Source of the DNA: CAYHZL01 sp964361075
Lineage (GTDB): Bacteria; Bacteroidota; Ignavibacteria; UBA10030; UBA8401
Assembly: GCA_964361075.1 (NCBI GenBank)
Contig: CAYHZL010000158.1
Coordinates: 1-8,396 of the forward strand
Length of the DNA: 8,396 nucleotides
Reading direction: 5' to 3'
The position numbers and the translations under genes were made by a program. The first letter of the stretch is position 1; each line of letters begins with the position of its first letter. The notes under the pieces were generated by a model. That model ran no database searches and was not told where the DNA came from. It was given only the letters and a program-made list of their open reading frames with translations. This document shows positions 5,384-8,396 of this stretch, piece after piece.

Positions 5384-5677
5384 TCATTGAAATTTTTCAA
5401 ATCGTGATGTGATAATTTTTTGAAAGTCAGGTGACACGGCATTCCAATCAACAACGTCCACGCGAAATGGCAATACCGATTCGGAGAATTTTTCCCGCAA
5501 TTCATAGAGTTGCAACAAAGAGAAACGGTGATGTCCAACGACAGCAAGATCAAGATCAGAATAATGGGCATGGTTGTTTGACAAACGAGATCCAAAAACC
5601 AATACTTCACAATTCGGTATCGTCGTCGTCAGAACCTGTTGAATAATAGTTCGTTGTATCTCAGAAATACTAATCAT
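5384..5677 (-). CDS. MNT-type minimal nucleotidyltransferase (HI0073-like), TA module member
   Basis: A 97-aa protein of the DNA polymerase beta-like nucleotidyltransferase superfamily. GSRLSNNHAHYSDLDLAV (29-46) contains the GS motif and the metal-binding pair D41 and D43; a third Asp lies in FRVDVVDW (D74). The ATG at 5677 is chosen because it puts the motif at the usual distance from the N-terminus and overlaps the upstream gene stop by 8 nt (ATGATTAG), indicating translational coupling. Longer open sequence upstream is within the neighbour gene. In characterised MNT/HEPN systems the nucleotidyltransferase acts as antitoxin by modifying the HEPN partner with AMP; that this pair does so is inferred. 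It is immediately followed by the repeat region 5128-5300. Confidence 0.85.
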   Translation of the reverse strand: MISISEIQRTIIQQVLTTTIPNCEVLVFGSRLSNNHAHYSDLDLAVVGHHRFSLLQLYELREKFSESVLPFRVDVVDWNAVSPDFQKIITSRFEKFQ

Positions 5678-6086
5678 TATTATTCTCAAGAAAGTAAAGC
5701 AGTGCTTTTCCGGCAGGTAAAAAATTTTTTGCAATAGATAACACCTCAGCAGCAGTCTCTGTATCATAGATATGCGAAGAACTGTTCCTGCCTGAATGAA
5801 ATTCCATCCAGATTTTTACGGATTCGATGATGCGTTGTTCTACGGCAACCCTAAAGAGTTCCCTGCGTGATAATCCATCCACAAGTGATACCGTCCCTTT
5901 TTCTTCGACCCACCGCTTCATCAATTTCCATGACAATTCGTATGAAACTTCGAAATGCTGAATGATGCCTGCTTCAATGGCTTCGACCACGTCACTATGC
6001 AGATGTCCGGCATTCTTTTGCATTGCTCCGAGTGAACGCTCCAGCGCATCCAACGATCTCTTAAAATGTTCCAAAACTAATGGCAT
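5670..6086 (-). CDS. HI0074-family nucleotidyltransferase substrate-binding protein (HEPN-like), TA module member
   Basis: A 138-aa mostly helical protein. HFEVSYELSWKLMKRWVEEKG (about 44-64) and the following DGLSRRELFRVA region are typical of the HI0074/TIGR01987 group, which pairs with MNT proteins. A longer frame begins at TTG 6092, but the ATG at 6086 is preferred (MPLVLEHFKRSLDALERSLG). No Shine-Dalgarno is seen. I do not see a clear HEPN RNase motif (R-x4-6-H), in line with many HI0074-like proteins, so toxicity is not certain. It is the first gene of a two-gene unit with the nucleotidyltransferase downstream, overlapping by 8 nt. Confidence 0.82.
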   Translation of the reverse strand: MPLVLEHFKRSLDALERSLGAMQKNAGHLHSDVVEAIEAGIIQHFEVSYELSWKLMKRWVEEKGTVSLVDGLSRRELFRVAVEQRIIESVKIWMEFHSGRNSSSHIYDTETAAEVLSIAKNFLPAGKALLYFLENNND

Positions 6087-6149
6087 ATACAAAAAGTATT
6101 AAAAAACTAACCAAGAAACAAATAGATTAATTTTCCATTCCTTGATCTT

Positions 6150-6526
6150 CTTTTCATTCATCCCTCGTAATTCATCCTTCATACTTGCCCTTCCTCATAA
6201 TTTGCCGCTGGAGTTTATCACGCTTAAGCATGGTCATGTCGCCGGAGTTTACCACGCCTTAGCGTGGCTCCACATCCTTCATCCCTCATACTTGCTCTTA
6301 ATAATTGCTCTTCTGTTCACTGATAATTGTTCACTGATCCCTGTTAACTGCCTTTCATCCNNNNNNNNNNNNNNNNNNNNNNNNNNNNNNNNNNNNNNNN
6401 NNNNNNNNNNNNNNNNNNNNNNNNNNNNNNNNNNNNNNNNNNNNNNNNNNNNNNNNNNNNTGTTCACTGATCCCTGTTAACTGCCTTTCATCCCTCATCC
6501 TTCATACTTGCTCTTCAGTCCGCTTC
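6150..6526. repeat. Heptamer array with hairpin unit, interrupted by scaffold gap
   Basis: TTCATCC-like units at about 6150-6200 and 6268-6360, plus 6461-6517 after the gap, keep 7-nt phase locally. A diverged 37-bp tandem pair sits at 6204-6240 and 6241-6277. The second copy contains a perfect hairpin CCACGC-CTTA-GCGTGG (6252-6267). The array ends just 3' of the nucleotidyltransferase gene stop at 6527. No gene is supported here. Confidence 0.75.
6361..6460. other. Assembly gap of exactly 100 N
   Basis: A 100-N run, a typical placeholder for a gap of unknown size. The 33 nt before it (6328-6360) are identical to the 33 nt after it (6461-6493), so the true gap may be a collapsed repeat or even an unmerged overlap. 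Reading frames through it are meaningless. Confidence 0.98.
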
Positions 6527-7288
6527 TTATACCTCTTCTTCGGTGGCATAATCCATATGTCGGAGCTCTTCAAGCTCTTTTCGTAAGGGATCCCAATAGC
6601 GGCGGTCTGACTCCCTCTCTTCTATTTCCTCCTTGTATAGTTCAGCTTCAATAGCAATCTTGTTTGCTCTCCTCGCAAACTGAAGAACTTGGCGAACATT
6701 GCTCAACAATTCACTTTCTTGAACATAGGTTTGAGCTAGCTCTATAATCATTTCAGGTGTGCGTGATTGTAGAAGCCAAAACCTCACTTGTTCCATCGTT
6801 GGATCGTCTTGCCGGACATAATCTGCTTCAATAAGTCTCCGGATCATAGGCCAATCTTTATCGCGTTGCGTTTTTTTTGCACGGACAACATCTGGCAGAG
6901 ACATCACCGTAAATGAAAGACCATGGCCAGCCCGAAGCACATTCCGCCGCTGCCACAACTGATCAAACGGATCAACACCGCGCATCACTGTCATAACATC
7001 AATGCGCATGTTCATCGCATCCGGGTGATAACTCCGAAAGTGAATTGCATGTCCTCGTGTAAGGTAGTGTTGTTCAAACGGGGGGAGCGCGATTCGTTTT
7101 GCACAAAGTTCACGAAGCGCATTTTTCAATACGGTAAGATTTTCTTCTGATGCAAGAACTGCAATATCGGTATCACGACTAAATTCGGCTGCTCCGTACC
7201 ATATACATGCCTGTCCCCCCATGAGCAACGCCTGAACGTTGTGTGAAGAAAGTGTCGAAAGGACTTTGTGAATCGGGTTCTGTATCAA
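6527..7288 (-). CDS. Polymerase-beta-type nucleotidyltransferase, putative toxin/antitoxin partner
   Basis: A 253-aa protein. LMGGQACIWYGAAEF (22-36), SRDTDIAVL with D39 and D41, and MRIDVMTVMRG with D97 give the GG...DxD...D arrangement of active nucleotidyltransferases. QRDKDWPMIRRLIE lies in the middle, and the C-terminal third is charged and probably helical (KEEIEERESDRRYWDPLRKELEELRH). The frame is open to TTG 7300, but TTG 7288 is preferred: GGAGG lies 5 nt before it, and MIQNPIHKVL fits relatives I recall. No ATG is usable before the GGQA motif. It overlaps the upstream 75-aa gene by 110 nt in another frame. AbiEii-like toxin, antitoxin or unrelated metabolic roles are all possible; the assignment to a TA system is inferred from layout. 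Confidence 0.8.
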   Translation of the reverse strand: MIQNPIHKVLSTLSSHNVQALLMGGQACIWYGAAEFSRDTDIAVLASEENLTVLKNALRELCAKRIALPPFEQHYLTRGHAIHFRSYHPDAMNMRIDVMTVMRGVDPFDQLWQRRNVLRAGHGLSFTVMSLPDVVRAKKTQRDKDWPMIRRLIEADYVRQDDPTMEQVRFWLLQSRTPEMIIELAQTYVQESELLSNVRQVLQFARRANKIAIEAELYKEEIEERESDRRYWDPLRKELEELRHMDYATEEEV

Positions 7289-7406
7289 GCGAGCCTCCAA
7301 CCTCTAAATAAAATGACCAGAGTTTTTGAGTTTCACTCCAACGTTGTTCAGGTGTAAGCAAGTACCAATCCAACCATTCATCTTCTATAAGCAATTGTGC
7401 TTTCAT
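7179..7406 (-). CDS. Small conserved-looking protein upstream of and overlapping the nucleotidyltransferase
   Basis: A 75-aa protein starting at ATG 7406. The N-terminal part, EWLDWYLLTPEQRWSETQKLW followed by GGSLDTEPDSQSPFD, looks like a genuine conserved protein, and I recall similar LTPEQRW...GGSL.PEPD.QSPF proteins next to the same kind of nucleotidyltransferase. I do not know its function. The C-terminal 36 residues are encoded inside the downstream gene in another frame and end in a basic, Gly-containing tail (AHGGTGMYMVRSSRI). The GGAGG that serves the downstream start lies in the Gly-Gly codons of the GGSL motif. No Shine-Dalgarno precedes this gene; a promoter-like sequence sits 5 nt before the ATG. 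It may be the antitoxin or an adaptor of the pair. Confidence 0.65.
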   Translation of the reverse strand: MKAQLLIEDEWLDWYLLTPEQRWSETQKLWSFYLEVGGSLDTEPDSQSPFDTFFTQRSGVAHGGTGMYMVRSSRI

Positions 7407-7411
7407 AATTT

Positions 7412-7440
7412 AATATATTCAATACTTTATGAGGTTGCAA
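7412..7440 (-). promoter_or_regulatory. Candidate promoter, possibly leaderless, for the 7406 gene
   Basis: On the minus strand: TTGCAA, 17-nt spacer, TATATT, then 5 nt to the ATG at 7406. Spacer length is ideal and the -10 box close to TATAAT. Transcription would start at or next to the ATG, which fits the absence of a Shine-Dalgarno. Confidence 0.45.
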
Positions 7441-7493
7441 GACATTGATGCTTTCAGGTTAAGAGTAAAATATGTCAACTGCTCTTAGCTCTT

Positions 7494-7523
7494 CTTTGTG
7501 TCCTTTGTGCCCTTCGTGGTGAA
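7494..7523. repeat. Octamer-type repeat (CACAAAG-like)
   Basis: The reverse complement contains TTCACCACGAAGG, GCACAAAG and GACACAAAG in succession, the same family as 4493-4521. It marks the upstream end of the long repeat region 7530-7776. Confidence 0.5.
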
Positions 7524-7529
7524 TGCTCT

Positions 7530-7776
7530 TGCTTTTCTTTATAATTCATTCTTCATCCTTTATAATTCATCCCTCATCCTTGCTCTTCCTCATTGCTCTT
7601 CTGTTCACTGATTATTGATAACTGATAATTGTTCATTGTTCATTGTTCATTGTTCATTGTTTTTCTCATCCTTCATCCTTGCTCTTCCTCATTGCTCTTC
7701 TGTTCACTGATTATTGATAACTGATAATTGTTACCTGTTCACTGATCACTGATCACTGATAATTGCTTCATCCTTT
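7530..7776. repeat. Long heptamer array with 60-nt direct repeat
   Basis: Nearly the whole stretch divides into heptamers (TTCATCC, TTTATAA, TTGCTCT, CTGTTCA, CTGATAA, with TTGTTCA four times running). A 60-nt segment is exactly repeated at 7574-7633 and 7673-7732, 99 nt apart. The array ends inside the 3' end of the CopG-type antitoxin gene. Apart from the octamer repeat at 7494-7523 and the promoter at 7412-7440, 7407-7767 holds no gene. Confidence 0.85.
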
Positions 7777-8082
7777 GCCGCTATGTAATACATTTCGAAG
7801 CTTTGACTCAATACCTTCAGCAAGCAGTATCTTTATTATAGCAGAATATGGTACATCATGCTGCCCTGCATAGGCTTTGATCTTGTTCAAGAGCACAGTC
7901 GACACGCGCAAACTTAATACTTTGGTAGGTGTTTCAGGGCGCAATTCAAAACCAAGATCCGCTAATTTCATCCCCTTTTTTCGATCAACGTATGCTGTGG
8001 TATCATGTCTATCATACACATGAATTTCGCGCTTCTCAGCGTCCCGTTTTATTTGCGGAATATTTTCTCTTTTCTTCTTCAT
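7768..8082 (-). CDS. brnA: CopG-type ribbon-helix-helix antitoxin (BrnA-equivalent)
   Basis: A 104-aa protein, likely DNA-binding antitoxin of the BrnT toxin encoded just upstream. HVYDRHDTTAYVDRKK (21-36) and TKVLSLRVSTVLLNKIKAYA (53-72), then VPYSAIIKILLAEGIE, match CopG-type antitoxins: a toxin-contacting N-terminal part and a C-terminal ribbon-helix-helix. The ATG at 8082 is chosen over an upstream start at 8118 because GAGG lies 7 nt before it; the gene overlaps brnT by 47 nt. The last residues (SGKG) and the TGA stop are encoded by repeat sequence (CATCCTTTGCCGCT on the plus strand), so the original C-terminus may have been altered. Likely represses its own operon through the palindrome at 8374-8392. 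The symbol is by position and partner; it may belong to the CopG-antitoxin rather than the strict BrnA family. Confidence 0.82.
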   Translation of the reverse strand: MKKKRENIPQIKRDAEKREIHVYDRHDTTAYVDRKKGMKLADLGFELRPETPTKVLSLRVSTVLLNKIKAYAGQHDVPYSAIIKILLAEGIESKLRNVLHSGKG

Positions 8083-8350
8083 AAATAGCCCTCTCTTTCT
8101 TTGATGACGGCCGAACACTGATCAATCTAATTTTTTTTGTTCGAATTGTAAATGCACACATCAACACTTGTTGTGTATAGCTTGTGGCGTATGCGATGTA
8201 TCTCGTTTCTTTGGGGGTAGAATGTCGAACATCCGGAAAGAGAATGAGATACTCATCGTAAAAAAGGCTCTCAGCTTCTAACTTTGAGACTCCATGTTTC
8301 GATTCATTTTTTTGAATATTCCACTGATCCCAATCAAACTCTATCACCAT
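8036..8350 (-). CDS. brnT: BrnT-family toxin (DUF497)
   Basis: A 104-aa RelE-fold ribonuclease toxin. FDWDQWNIQKNESKHGVSKL (5-24) with EAESLF after it is the DUF497 signature, and the C-terminal IRLISVRPSSKKERAIYEEE is the equally typical basic motif. In studied BrnTA pairs the toxin cuts RNA and blocks translation, and the antitoxin neutralises it and represses the operon. The ATG at 8350 gives the normal N-terminus. No Shine-Dalgarno is present, but a strong promoter ends 5 nt before the ATG. The C-terminus extends past the usual end (KRKYSANKTGR) and overlaps the antitoxin start by 47 nt; this extension is the part matching 5083-5120. The toxin appears intact. Confidence 0.9.
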   Translation of the reverse strand: MVIEFDWDQWNIQKNESKHGVSKLEAESLFYDEYLILFPDVRHSTPKETRYIAYATSYTQQVLMCAFTIRTKKIRLISVRPSSKKERAIYEEEKRKYSANKTGR

Positions 8351-8355
8351 GCATC

Positions 8356-8384
8356 AATATAAAAAAATTGGTATGTAGTGTCAA
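8356..8384 (-). promoter_or_regulatory. Sigma70-like promoter of brnTA
   Basis: On the minus strand: perfect TTGACA (8379-8384), 17-nt spacer, TATATT (8356-8361), then 5 nt to the brnT ATG. The expected start of transcription falls at or beside the ATG, implying a leaderless mRNA for the toxin gene. The -35 box lies within the palindrome at 8374-8392. Confidence 0.65.
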
Positions 8385-8392
8385 ACACTACA
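8374..8392. promoter_or_regulatory. 19-bp palindrome, probable antitoxin operator
   Basis: TGTAGTGT-CAA-ACACTACA has perfect 8-bp arms and covers the -35 box of the brnT promoter. Ribbon-helix-helix antitoxins bind such inverted repeats to shut off their own operon. Its position fits repression by blocking RNA polymerase; binding is inferred. Confidence 0.6.
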
Positions 8393-8396
8393 CAAT

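Noticed and set aside
5233..5610. Minus-strand 125-codon ORF overlapping the MNT gene
   Set aside because: Most of it is an alternate frame of the MNT gene and its end is repeat sequence; only the short hydrophobic part at 5301-5383 might be a remnant.
7530..7776. Possible CRISPR array
   Set aside because: Repeats are 7-nt and degenerate with no constant 25-45 nt repeat or unique spacers, and no cas gene is present; the 60-nt repeat occurs only twice.
4551..8350. Integron-like cassette array with attC sites
   Set aside because: Co-oriented TA cassettes suggest it, but I could not find paired core sites of the GTTRRRY/RYYYAAC type or an integrase; the gaps are heptamer arrays instead.

Overview
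The window looks like a piece of a metagenome-assembled genome from the Bacteroidota/Ignavibacteriota/Chlorobiota group. The evidence is a DUF2279-type protein typical of that group, mostly weak or absent Shine-Dalgarno signals, and a 100-N scaffold gap. This placement is an inference, not a phylogeny. Every gene I accept lies on the minus strand, so transcription runs from high to low coordinates. No rRNA, tRNA, transposase or CRISPR array was seen.

Region 1 (about 200-4344) is a surface-polysaccharide/envelope block. It holds wecB (UDP-GlcNAc 2-epimerase), a secreted or periplasmic DUF2279 protein, and a WbaP/EpsE-like polyprenyl-phosphate sugar transferase. The transferase is split by a one-base frameshift in a six-base homopolymer at 3406-3411. 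WecB could supply UDP-ManNAc, and the transferase would start glycan assembly on the lipid carrier.

Region 2 (about 4551-8350) is a row of four small co-oriented two-gene modules resembling toxin-antitoxin systems. (a) A RelE/ParE-like pair is decayed: the antitoxin has an internal TGA, and the toxin is frameshifted exactly where a 17-nt perfect palindrome sits. (b) A HEPN-like/MNT nucleotidyltransferase pair is intact with an 8-nt overlap. (c) A 75-aa unknown protein overlaps by about 110 nt a DNA-polymerase-beta-type nucleotidyltransferase. (d) BrnT toxin and a CopG-type antitoxin overlap by 47 nt and sit behind a strong sigma70-like promoter whose -35 box lies inside a 19-bp palindrome.

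The gaps between genes or modules from 1419 to 7776 are dominated by low-complexity repeats. Degenerate heptamers of two kinds (TTCATCC-like and CTGATAA/TTGTTCA-like) keep a 7-nt phase over long stretches, lie directly 3' of stop codons, and in two genes appear to supply the stop codon. Mixed in are small perfect hairpins with 3-5 nt loops, a 51-bp tandem unit and an octamer family (CGCAAAG-like). These repeats probably explain the scaffold gap.

Most unusual points: the deep overlap of the nucleotidyltransferase pair, the palindrome-associated breakage of the RelE-like toxin, TATATT-N5-ATG promoter geometry suggesting leaderless mRNAs, and the phase-locked heptamer arrays.
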